Source of the DNA: CAVYUC01 sp963771595
GTDB lineage: Bacteria; Bacteroidota; Bacteroidia; Bacteroidales; Prolixibacteraceae
Reading direction: 5' to 3'
DNA length: 64,000 bases
Assembly (NCBI GenBank): GCA_963771595.1
Contig: CAVYUC010000033.1
Coordinates: 202,966-266,965, forward strand
Positions 1 through 7,271 of this stretch are shown piece after piece. The first letter of the stretch is position 1; each line of letters opens with the position of its first letter. The translations under genes were made by a program, and so were the position numbers. The notes below the pieces were generated by a model. It did no database searches. It saw only the letters and a program-made list of their open reading frames with translations, and had not been told where the DNA came from.

Positions 1-458
1 TATAATTCGGTCATAAAAGACTGGCAAAACCGCATAATTTCAGCATCGGTTTTTCCCTTTGGGCTGAAATCGGAACCGCCTTTTCCACCGCCCATTGGAA
101 GTGTTGTAAGGCTGTTTTTAAAGGTTTGTTCAAAACCCAAAAATTTCAGAATGCTCAAATTTACGCTGGCATGAAAACGCAGACCTCCTTTGTAAGGCCC
201 TAACGCAGAATTAAATTCCACTCTGTAACCGCGGTTTATCTGAACATTTCCCCTATCATCGGTCCAGGGAACCCTGAACATGATTACCCGTTCGGGCTCC
301 ACCATTCGGCCTAAAATATTGGCACTTTCGTATCGTGGGTTCTTTACATAAAAATCCCAAACTGATTCAATTACCTCTTCTACGGCCTGATGAAATTCTT
401 TTTCTCCGGGCGTCCTGTTTTCCAGATTTGAAATAAATTCGTTTATTCCTGTTTTCAT
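1..458 (-). CDS. gdhA: Glutamate dehydrogenase, N-terminal part (cut by window edge)
   Basis: About 152 N-terminal residues of a hexameric NAD(P)-dependent glutamate dehydrogenase, which interconverts 2-oxoglutarate plus ammonia and glutamate in the cytoplasm. The translation starts MKTGINEFISNLENR and contains YKGGLRFH, FLGFEQTFKN and PMGGGKGGSDF, the glutamate/2-oxoglutarate-binding lysine region of the family, followed by the start of the linker helix (MRFCQSFMTEL). The ATG at 458 fits the usual N-terminal length of the small (about 445-residue) enzymes. The nucleotide-binding Rossmann domain lies beyond position 1. It is transcribed away from groL, with about 225 bp between the groL stop and this start. 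The cofactor preference (NADH or NADPH) cannot be read from this part. Confidence 0.95.
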   Translation of the reverse strand, partial: MKTGINEFISNLENRTPGEKEFHQAVEEVIESVWDFYVKNPRYESANILGRMVEPERVIMFRVPWTDDRGNVQINRGYRVEFNSALGPYKGGLRFHASVNLSILKFLGFEQTFKNSLTTLPMGGGKGGSDFSPKGKTDAEIMRFCQSFMTEL

Positions 459-624
459 TCCTGATTTCAATTAAAAATGATTTGTCAAATTTAGATAACT
501 TAAAAATAAAAAATAATATTAATTACAGAATTCAACATTTTGCTGAACACTGACAACCAGCACAATACATTCTTCAACTAAATGTTAAAAAGCAGAATCT
601 GACAATCATCAGTTTTTCGAAAGC

Positions 625-660
625 AAAAAAAAGCCCTTTCTGATAACAGAAAGAGCCTTT
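625..660 (-). terminator. Rho-independent terminator of groS-groL
   Basis: Read on the minus strand, a 13-14 bp stem (AAAGGCTCTTTCTG pairing with CAGAAAGGGCTTT, with G-U pairs) closes a TTAT loop and runs into a stretch of eight T. It begins 24 bp after the groL stop codon. Confidence 0.85.
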
Positions 661-683
661 GATTTTTATCGGGATGACAAGTT

Positions 684-2324
684 TTACATCATTCCACCCA
701 TTCCACCCATACCTGGGGCACCGCCGCCCTGCATTGGAGGATTATCTTCTTTTTCTTCTACAATAACTGCTTCTGTAGTCAGGAACATACCTGCAATTGA
801 AGCTGCATTTTCCAAAGCCACGCGTGTTACTTTGGCCGGATCGATAACACCGGTTTCGTACAGATTTTCATATTTGTCGGTACGGGCATTGTAACCAAAA
901 TCATCTTTACCTTCTTTAATTTTCTGAACTACAACAGCGCCTTCTTTACCTGCGTTGGCAACAATTTGGCGAAGCGGCTCTTCAATTGCGCGTTTAATGA
1001 TATCGATACCAGTTTGTTCGTCATCATTTTCGCCTGTTAAATCGTTCAGCGATGCAGTAGAACGAATGTAAGCAACACCACCACCAGGAACAATTCCTTC
1101 TTCAACAGCAGCGCGGGTTGCACTTAATGCATCATCAACACGTGCTTTTTTCTCTTTCATTTCAACCTCGGAAGCAGCACCAACATAAATAACCGCAACA
1201 CCGCCGGCCAGTTTGGCCAAACGTTCCTGCAATTTTTCCCTGTCGTAATCAGAAGTGGTAGTTTCAATTTGCTTTTTAATCTGTCCAACGCGGGCAGAAA
1301 TATTTTCCTGTGAACCTGAACCGTTTACGATTGTAGTGTTTTCTTTATCAACCGTTACTTTTTCAGCTTCGCCTAACATATCAAGTGTAGTCTGTTCCAG
1401 TTTCATTCCTTTTTCTTCGGTAATAACTGAACCACCTGTTAAAACTGCAATATCTTCCAGCATTTCTTTCCGGCGGTCGCCAAAGCCCGGAGCTTTTACT
1501 GCACAAACTTTAAGTGAACCACGCAAGCGGTTTACAACCAAGGTTGCAAGCGCTTCACCGTCAACATCCTCAGCAATAATCATTAACGGACGTCCTGCCT
1601 GTGCGGTTGCTTCCAAAACGGGAAGGAGGTCTTTCATGGTGCTGATTTTCTTATCGTGAATAAGAATATAAGGATTCTCCAGTTCAGCTGCCATTTTTTC
1701 AGCATCAGTAACAAAATAGGGAGAAATATAACCGCGATCGAACTGCATACCTTCCACTACATCAACATAAGTTTCTGTACCTTTTGATTCTTCGATAGTG
1801 ATTACACCTTCCTTGTTAACTTTATGCATTGCTTCAGCAATCAGCTGACCAATCGTATCGTCATTATTGGCTGAAATTTTGGCTACCGATTCTATTTTAG
1901 CGAAATCGTCGCCAATGGTTTTAGCCTGGTCAGCAATACTTTTCACTACAGTTTGAACGGCTTTATCGATACCGCGTTTTAAATCCATCGGATTTGCACC
2001 GGCAGCAACGTTTTTCAAGCCAACATTAATAATTGACTGAGCCAGTACAGTTGCAGTAGTAGTTCCGTCACCTGCATCGTCGCCGGTTTTTGAAGCCACT
2101 TCTTTAACCATCTGCGCACCAAGATTTTCGTATGCGTCGGCCAAATCAATTTCCTTTGCAACTGTAACACCATCTTTTGTAATCATTGGTGCACCAAATT
2201 TTTTCTCGAGAACAACATTACGACCTTTGGGTCCCAATGTTACTTTTACAGCGTTTGCCAGTTGGTCAACGCCACTTTTCAACATATCGCGTGCTTCAAT
2301 GTCGAATTTAATTTCTTTTGCCAT
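684..2324 (-). CDS. groL: 60 kDa chaperonin GroEL
   Basis: ATP-dependent chaperonin that forms the double-ring folding chamber closed by GroES. The 546-residue length is normal. Visible family features are VTLGPKGRNVV near residue 28, the ATP-site GDGTTTATVLAQ around residue 86, VPGGGVAY around residue 412, and a C-terminal GGM-rich tail (GMGGMGGMM). It lies 25 bp downstream of groS in the classic groS-groL operon and ends just before a strong terminator. No CIRCE (HrcA) element is visible upstream of the operon, so heat regulation probably uses another site. All catalytic regions are intact. Confidence 0.99.
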   Translation of the reverse strand: MAKEIKFDIEARDMLKSGVDQLANAVKVTLGPKGRNVVLEKKFGAPMITKDGVTVAKEIDLADAYENLGAQMVKEVASKTGDDAGDGTTTATVLAQSIINVGLKNVAAGANPMDLKRGIDKAVQTVVKSIADQAKTIGDDFAKIESVAKISANNDDTIGQLIAEAMHKVNKEGVITIEESKGTETYVDVVEGMQFDRGYISPYFVTDAEKMAAELENPYILIHDKKISTMKDLLPVLEATAQAGRPLMIIAEDVDGEALATLVVNRLRGSLKVCAVKAPGFGDRRKEMLEDIAVLTGGSVITEEKGMKLEQTTLDMLGEAEKVTVDKENTTIVNGSGSQENISARVGQIKKQIETTTSDYDREKLQERLAKLAGGVAVIYVGAASEVEMKEKKARVDDALSATRAAVEEGIVPGGGVAYIRSTASLNDLTGENDDEQTGIDIIKRAIEEPLRQIVANAGKEGAVVVQKIKEGKDDFGYNARTDKYENLYETGVIDPAKVTRVALENAASIAGMFLTTEAVIVEEKEDNPPMQGGGAPGMGGMGGMM

Positions 2325-2349
2325 ACTATTTACTTTTTATTGATTTTGA

Positions 2350-2628
2350 TTAAGCGATGTACAAAACGTCAGTTTGTGACATTAATAAGTAATCTTCTCC
2401 ATCAATGTTCAACTCTGTACCGGAATATTTTCCGTAAAAAACAACATCTCCAACTTTCAATTCCATGGGTTCATCTTTTTTAGATCCGCCCACTAAAACT
2501 ACTTTACCAACTTGTGGTTTTTCTTTTGCTGAATCGGGAATAATAATTCCACTTGATGTTTTTTCTTCGGCGGCCTGGGGTTGAACCAAAATTTTGCCTG
2601 CCAGAATTTTACCTTTTAAATCTGCCAT
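2350..2628 (-). CDS. groS: 10 kDa co-chaperonin GroES
   Basis: Heptameric lid of the GroEL chamber, 92 residues. The sequence has the usual GroES order: KILVQPQAAEEKTSSGIIIP with the mobile loop near residues 17-30, then GKVVLVG, VGDVVFYGKYSGTE and the C-terminal DYLLMSQTDVLYI. The ATG at 2628 gives the normal length. It is the first gene of the groS-groL operon, and the upstream 350 bp carries two palindromes described separately. Confidence 0.98.
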   Translation of the reverse strand: MADLKGKILAGKILVQPQAAEEKTSSGIIIPDSAKEKPQVGKVVLVGGSKKDEPMELKVGDVVFYGKYSGTELNIDGEDYLLMSQTDVLYIA

Positions 2629-2817
2629 AGTTGTTCAGTTTTATTCAATTAAACATTTATAAATTTTTCAAAAATCGACATCCTGCTATATCATATTCCA
2701 TGCCATCGGATGGAAATCCTTCATCTCCGGTAAAAACTGGACAAAATAGCATTTCACTTCAAACAACGCTTAAAGCAACATAAACTAAAACGATGAATTT
2801 CAATTACATAATAACAA

Positions 2818-2842
2818 TGTCACTTGTTCTGACAGGGTGACA
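2818..2842. promoter_or_regulatory. Inverted repeat upstream of groS (candidate operator)
   Basis: TGTCAC (2818-2823) and GTGACA (2837-2842) form a 6-bp perfect inverted repeat with a 13-nt spacer. Inside it TGT and ACA add a second, offset pair. It lies about 190 bp upstream of the groS start and resembles no CIRCE site. A role in chaperonin control is only an inference from position. Confidence 0.3.
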
Positions 2843-2921
2843 TGAAAAATTAGTTTTTCCGGTTAACCGGCACAAATATTTATAATGGCTGAAAAATGCA
2901 GTTGATTAAGCGGGAATAACC

Positions 2922-2961
2922 AAAAAAGCCATTTATCCTTTTTACGGGATAAATGGCTTTT
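2922..2961 (-). terminator. Terminator of the secG operon
   Basis: On the minus strand a perfect 15-bp stem (AAAAGCCATTTATCC and its complement) with a seven-base loop runs into six T residues. It starts about 20 bp past the secG stop. Confidence 0.9.
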
Positions 2962-2981
2962 CCATTCTTTTGAATGAAATT

Positions 2982-3353
2982 TTATTGTCCGTTTCCTTCT
3001 TCAGATGCAGGAGCCGGAGTATTTTGCTCTGGTGTCGCTTCAGGAGTTGTTGTCGGGAAATTGGGAACCTGCGTTGGATCTATTGTATTATCAATTTGTT
3101 CCTGCACCCGCGACTGCTCTTCAACAACCTCGCGCGGAATAAACGCCGAACCTAAAATAGCTAAAACCAGCAATGAACCAGCTAAAAACCAGGTTGCCCT
3201 TTCCAGAAAATCGGCTGTTTTACGCACACCCATTACCTGACCCGATGATTGGAAATTACTTGCCAAACCACCGCCTTTTGAGTTCTGTACCAAAACAATA
3301 AGTATCAACAGTACACAAACTATAAATATTAAAACTGTTATTAATGTATACAT
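2982..3353 (-). CDS. secG: Protein translocase subunit SecG
   Basis: Small inner-membrane subunit of the SecYEG translocon. The 123-residue product has two hydrophobic segments (about residues 3-22 and 54-72) separated by the SecG loop signature LVQNSKGGGLAS. The C-terminal tail after residue 78 is long and rich in Thr, Pro and Glu, as is common in Bacteroidota SecG. It is the last gene of a minus-strand run sigma-54 activator - lptE - TPR - secG, separated from the TPR gene by 11 bp, and ends in a strong terminator. Confidence 0.95.
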   Translation of the reverse strand: MYTLITVLIFIVCVLLILIVLVQNSKGGGLASNFQSSGQVMGVRKTADFLERATWFLAGSLLVLAILGSAFIPREVVEEQSRVQEQIDNTIDPTQVPNFPTTTPEATPEQNTPAPASEEGNGQ

Positions 3354-3364
3354 TTCAGTGCTAA

Positions 3365-3964
3365 TTAAATGTTCTTCAATTTTTCAATTTCCTCAATTCG
3401 GGTTGCAAAGTAAATACTTTTTTCCGGATATTTCAAACTTAATTTTCGAAATGCATCCAGCGCTTTATCGTATTTTTTCTGCTCTAAATAAATCATTGCC
3501 AGGGTTTCAGTAATTAGTTCATCATTTTCGCTTACCGATTTATCAAACACTTCATTATCAAAATCATCGGCAGTATTCTCTGAAACCTTTTTTTCAAACC
3601 GAATAGTTGAAGGATTGGAAAGAAACCGATCGATTAATGAATTGCCCGCTGGAATTTCTTCATTTTTTCCCAAATCGAATACCGGTTGCTGCCGGAAATC
3701 CAGTTCTGCATTTATATTTTTATTTAAATAGTGGTGCAACTGTTTCCGATCGGGAACAAGAGCAGCCACTTTCCGCAATACTTTTTCGAAATCGGGATCG
3801 CCGGTAATTTTAAGGTTTTTCAAATAAAGCATCCAGGCCGGCTGAAAATCCGGAAATTCACCTGTCAATTCCTTCAGGCCCGACAAAGTATCAGCATTCA
3901 GCAATTCAGGATGTTCAAGTAAATGATTAAAATCTGCGCTTTCCATTTTTTGTGATTTTACCAA
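3365..3964 (-). CDS. Tetratricopeptide-repeat protein of unknown role
   Basis: 199 residues without signal peptide or membrane segment. The C-terminal third (about residues 145-197) reads as a TPR helix pair: TLAMIYLEQKKYDKALDAF then LSLKYPEKSIYFATRIEEI. The N-terminal half is acidic and helical without a recognised domain. It overlaps the 3' end of lptE by 7 bp, so the two are translationally coupled, and secG follows 11 bp later. The context suggests a part in envelope biogenesis, but this is only guilt by association. Confidence 0.8.
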   Translation of the reverse strand: MVKSQKMESADFNHLLEHPELLNADTLSGLKELTGEFPDFQPAWMLYLKNLKITGDPDFEKVLRKVAALVPDRKQLHHYLNKNINAELDFRQQPVFDLGKNEEIPAGNSLIDRFLSNPSTIRFEKKVSENTADDFDNEVFDKSVSENDELITETLAMIYLEQKKYDKALDAFRKLSLKYPEKSIYFATRIEEIEKLKNI

Positions 3965-4470
3965 TTTGCAATGGTTGCATTAAAAATATCCTCGTTTATT
4001 TTTTTCAGAATTTCAGGAACCAAACCGTCTTCCACATCGGCAAGCGAGCTGGTGCTGTCAAATTCTTCGAATGCCGAAAATGTACGTTCCACGCTCTGCT
4101 CCGGATCTTTATTATTGGTAAATTTTACTTTTATAGTAATTGTCAGTCTGTTTAAAGCTGCCAAATCTTCCTTTTGAATGGCCATTGGCCGCACTTCGTA
4201 TCCTGTAATCTGGCCTTCGAATTCAAGATCGCCATTTTCCTGCACCTCGTCCAGCGAAGTCTGCCGCTGTAACTTTTCGCGCAACGATTCGGTGAATTCC
4301 TGACTCAATGTAGGATTCACCAACTGCGCCCTGTTTGGAAAATAATAAACCGAAAAAGTTTTTACATCGGGAGAAATGTTGGCTCCGGTAAATGAATAGG
4401 AAATTTTACAGGATGAAAAAATAATTCCGACTGCAAAAAAAATCAAAATAAAAAAAACAACTCTTTTCAT
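3958..4470 (-). CDS. lptE: LptE-family LPS assembly lipoprotein
   Basis: 170-residue outer-membrane lipoprotein. A hydrophobic signal (residues 1-19) ends in the lipobox FSSC with Cys20. The mature part has the features of the Bacteroidota LptE family: YSFTGANIS, YYFPNRAQLVNPTLSQ and a C-terminal NEDIFNATIANW. LptE plugs the LptD barrel that inserts LPS into the outer leaflet. It is 3 bp downstream of the sigma-54 activator and overlaps the TPR gene. Kdo synthesis genes for the same pathway occur elsewhere in this window (kdsB at 5982, a KdsD-like gene at 58476). Confidence 0.85.
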   Translation of the reverse strand: MKRVVFFILIFFAVGIIFSSCKISYSFTGANISPDVKTFSVYYFPNRAQLVNPTLSQEFTESLREKLQRQTSLDEVQENGDLEFEGQITGYEVRPMAIQKEDLAALNRLTITIKVKFTNNKDPEQSVERTFSAFEEFDSTSSLADVEDGLVPEILKKINEDIFNATIANW

Positions 4471-4473
4471 TAA

Positions 4474-5700
4474 TTATCCCTTAATATCGTACTCTTTGAT
4501 TTTACGGTAAAGTGTGCGTTCCGAAATTCCAAGCTCCTGCGCGGCATGTTTCCGTTTACCTTTATGTTTCTCAAGTGCCTTTTTAATCAGTTCAATTTCT
4601 TTATCTTCAAGCGACAGCGATTCTTCCACAAATTCTTCCGTGTCCTGAATATTTTCCCGGTCGATATTCGGAATATGAATTGGATTTGTATTTACTTCGG
4701 CCGGAGTTGTGCTTCTGTCATCGTCGTATAGATTGCGAATAATCCGGGCATTATCTCCCGAAATCGGCATTTCACGGTTTTCAATCATATCGAGCACCAG
4801 TTTTTTCAGGTCTGTCATATCCCGTTTCATATCAAACAACACCTTATATAATATCTCCCGTTCGTTTGAAAACGAATTTTCCTCATTTTTTGAAAAAAGG
4901 GCAGGCAGATTTTTCGATGAATTCACAGGAAGGTATGTTTTCAGCACATCGGCAGTAATATCCCGGTTTTGTTCAATTATGGAAATTTGTTCGGTAATAT
5001 TTTTTAACTGCCGCACGTTTCCGGGCCAGCGGTAATTCATGAGCAAAATTCTTGCTTCATTATCCAGATGCAGCGGCGGCATTCTGTATTTTTCGGCAAA
5101 ATCGCTGGCAAATTTCCTGAAAAGCAAATAAATATCATCGGGACGCTGACGAAGTGGCAAAACTGTAATGGGCACCGTGTTCAGCCTGTAATACAAATCT
5201 TCCCTGAATTTACCTTCATCTATTGCTTTGGCGATATCAATATTTGTGGCGGTTATAACCCTTACATTTGTTTTAATGACTTTCGACGAACCAACTTTTA
5301 TAAATTCTCCCGTTTCCAAAACGCGCAGCAACCGTACTTGTGTTGAAAGTGGCAACTCCCCCACCTCATCCAAAAATATAGTTCCGCCATCAGCTTCCTG
5401 AAAATATCCTTTCCGGTCGGAAAGCGCGCCGGTAAAAGCACCTTTTTCGTGTCCAAAAAGTTCTGAATCAATTGTTCCTTCAGGAATTGCGCCGCAGTTT
5501 ACAGCTATATATCGGCCATGTTTACGGCTGGAAAACTGATGTATAATCTGCGGAAAAATCTCCTTTCCTGTACCGCTTTCACCAATTATTAAAACAGATA
5601 AATCAGTTGGTGCCACCTGCACTGCCACTTCAATTGCCCTGTTTAAACCGGGGGAATTTCCTATAATTTCAAACCTTTGCTTTATTCCCTGAATTTCCAT
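4474..5700 (-). CDS. Sigma-54-dependent transcriptional activator (AAA+, Fis HTH, no receiver domain)
   Basis: 408-residue bacterial enhancer-binding protein that remodels sigma-54 RNA polymerase with ATP. From MEIQGIKQRF the AAA+ domain starts at once: Walker A GESGTGKE (about residues 40-47), the sigma-54 contact loop GAFTGA (87-92), Walker B TIFLDEVGE (107-115), the arginine-finger region LRQRPDD, and a C-terminal Fis-type helix-turn-helix (KRKHAAQELGISERTLYRK). An ATG 14 codons upstream is open, but the family starts at MxIQxIKQRF, so 5700 is chosen. There is no N-terminal response-regulator domain. It heads the operon with lptE, the TPR gene and secG and is divergent from kdsB. Its targets are unknown. 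Confidence 0.9.
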   Translation of the reverse strand: MEIQGIKQRFEIIGNSPGLNRAIEVAVQVAPTDLSVLIIGESGTGKEIFPQIIHQFSSRKHGRYIAVNCGAIPEGTIDSELFGHEKGAFTGALSDRKGYFQEADGGTIFLDEVGELPLSTQVRLLRVLETGEFIKVGSSKVIKTNVRVITATNIDIAKAIDEGKFREDLYYRLNTVPITVLPLRQRPDDIYLLFRKFASDFAEKYRMPPLHLDNEARILLMNYRWPGNVRQLKNITEQISIIEQNRDITADVLKTYLPVNSSKNLPALFSKNEENSFSNEREILYKVLFDMKRDMTDLKKLVLDMIENREMPISGDNARIIRNLYDDDRSTTPAEVNTNPIHIPNIDRENIQDTEEFVEESLSLEDKEIELIKKALEKHKGKRKHAAQELGISERTLYRKIKEYDIKG

Positions 5701-5981
5701 ATTCACACTGTTCAATAAAAGCACAAATTTACAATTTTTCACCGCACTATTCCCTATTGATTTTGAATTAACCTTTTTTATACATTAATATTCATACTCT
5801 GAAAACACGTTAATCCATTTGATTTTCTTTCTGAAATAATTTTAAAACCACACCGTCTTTTTCCATCTTCATTATGATTATATTTAACGCAATAAAAAAT
5901 TGACGATGAAAAATTATATTTCTGAATATTATCAAATCAGAAAATCATCTTTCAAAGTTTTTGAAATCAAATAAATAGGTC

Positions 5982-6731
5982 ATGAAATTTATAGGAATAA
6001 TACCTGCAAGATACCAGTCGACCCGCTTTCCAGGAAAACCGCTGGCAATGATTAATGACAAACCAATGATTCAGTGGGTTTACGAGAATGTGGCCAAAGC
6101 GCTTGACCAGGTGTGGGTAGCCACCGACGATGATCGCATTGCGGAAACAGTTAAAAATTTTGGCGGAAATGTGGTAAAAACTTTACCGACTCACAAAAGC
6201 GGCACCGACAGATGTGCCGAGGCTGCATTAATCCTTTCCGAAAATCTTAATTTTGACGTGGTAATAAATATTCAGGGAGACGAACCTTTTATTGTTCCGG
6301 AACAAATTGAACAGTTGAAATTATGTTTTACTGAAGCGGTAAAAATTGCTACATTGATAAAAAAAATCGATTCCACAAAAGAACTTTTTAATCCGAACCG
6401 GCCAAAAGTAGTGCTTGATAACCAGCATAACGCGCTTTATTTCAGTCGCTGGCCCATTCCTTTTGTGAGAGGAGAAGAAGAAAATTACTGGCTCAGGGTA
6501 AATACATTCTGGGCACATGTTGGAATTTACGCGTATAAAAAAGATGTACTTCAGGAAATTACGAAACAGGACCACACCAAGCTGGAAATAGCAGAATCGC
6601 TTGAACAGTTGCGCTGGCTTGAAAATGGAATCAAAATAAAAACAGCAGAAACAACACACCAAAGTATTGGAATTGACACGCCCGACGATTTGGAAGCAGC
6701 CGTTAAATTTCTGAATGAAAACCTGAAATAA
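5982..6731 (+). CDS. kdsB: 3-deoxy-manno-octulosonate cytidylyltransferase (CMP-Kdo synthetase)
   Basis: Activates Kdo with CTP for lipid A inner-core synthesis, in the cytoplasm. 249 residues, the normal length. The N-terminal nucleotide-binding signature IIPARYQSTRFPGKPL (residues 6-21) is intact, followed by VWVATDDDRI, the HKSGTDRCAE segment and INIQGDEPF with the Mg-binding Asp. The C-terminal half has YFSRWPIPF and the GIYAYKK segment, ending near GIDTPDDLE. It is divergent from the sigma-54 activator with about 280 bp between them and appears monocistronic. Confidence 0.97.
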   Translation: MKFIGIIPARYQSTRFPGKPLAMINDKPMIQWVYENVAKALDQVWVATDDDRIAETVKNFGGNVVKTLPTHKSGTDRCAEAALILSENLNFDVVINIQGDEPFIVPEQIEQLKLCFTEAVKIATLIKKIDSTKELFNPNRPKVVLDNQHNALYFSRWPIPFVRGEEENYWLRVNTFWAHVGIYAYKKDVLQEITKQDHTKLEIAESLEQLRWLENGIKIKTAETTHQSIGIDTPDDLEAAVKFLNENLK

Positions 6732-6762
6732 ATTATATTTTTGCAACCGACAGGAAAAAAAG

Positions 6763-6794
6763 TTGTCAATATTTTAAAAAGGGCATATTATTTG
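6763..6794 (+). promoter_or_regulatory. Candidate promoter for the small CTD protein
   Basis: TTG at 6763-6765 and TATTATTTG at 6786-6794 are 20 nt apart, close to the Bacteroidota -33/-7 pattern (TTTG and TAnnTTTG), although the -7 box has one extra base. A strict TATTTTTG also occurs at 6736-6743. The start codon is at 6831. Confidence 0.35.
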
Positions 6795-6830
6795 CAACCT
6801 TTGCATTACGCAATTTTACAAAGAAACAAC

Positions 6831-7196
6831 ATGAAACAAATTATACTTATCCTGTTTTTTACAACTTTTGTGTTTGCCGGTTTTTCGCAAAACCAGCCAA
6901 CAGCATTTCGTACGCCTGCAAAGTTTTCGGTTGAAAATCAAAATCAGCTGGAGTTAAAAGTATATCCAAATCCCACAAAAATCCAGAAAGTGAACCTGGA
7001 AATGAGCACTGATGAAATTACAGAAATCCATCTTGTAAGTATTGTTGGAAAAGAAGTGCTGACAAAAAAATTCGATTTTGCAGTGACCAAATACGAAATG
7101 CCACTTGAAAATGTGCCTGAAGGAATTTACCTCATCCAGGTGAAAACAACAGAAAATAAAACCCTGGTAAAAAAACTGATGGTTTCCGGCAGTTAG
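6831..7196 (+). CDS. Small secreted protein consisting mostly of a T9SS C-terminal sorting domain
   Basis: 121 residues from the ATG at 6831. A signal peptide (MKQIILILFFTTFVFAGFSQ) is followed by about 25 polar residues and then a type A sorting domain: LKVYPNPTK, an internal VSIVGKEVL strand, the turn NVPEGIYLIQV and the terminal KTLVKKLMV. T9SS passes such proteins across the outer membrane and normally removes the domain while attaching the cargo to the surface. Here almost no cargo is left. An open frame reaches upstream to 6741, but the signal peptide fixes the start. The cargo may be a short peptide, or the protein may be a decoy or structural domain; nothing in the sequence decides. 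Confidence 0.85.
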   Translation: MKQIILILFFTTFVFAGFSQNQPTAFRTPAKFSVENQNQLELKVYPNPTKIQKVNLEMSTDEITEIHLVSIVGKEVLTKKFDFAVTKYEMPLENVPEGIYLIQVKTTENKTLVKKLMVSGS

Positions 7197-7271
7197 ATTT
7201 ATTCCGGTTCCGCTCCAAATCCCATACTCTTTTTTATTATTTTCGCCCTCCAAACATAAAAATCCATTGGT

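Larger units (their letters stand above)
2629..2981. other. groS upstream region / secG downstream region, non-coding
   Basis: About 350 bp between groS and secG, both on the minus strand. I see no gene. It holds the secG terminator (2922-2961), a perfect 12-bp palindrome CCGGTTAACCGG (2859-2870) and a TGTCAC...GTGACA inverted repeat (2818-2842). The groS promoter must lie here, but no clean TAnnTTTG box is visible on the minus strand. Confidence 0.6.

Noticed and set aside
1255..1659. 134-codon open frame antisense to groL
   Set aside because: Shadow of groL; no start context or family resemblance.
5919..5943. TTTCTGA/TCAGAAA inverted repeat between the sigma-54 activator and kdsB
   Set aside because: Only 7 bp in very AT-rich DNA; likely chance.
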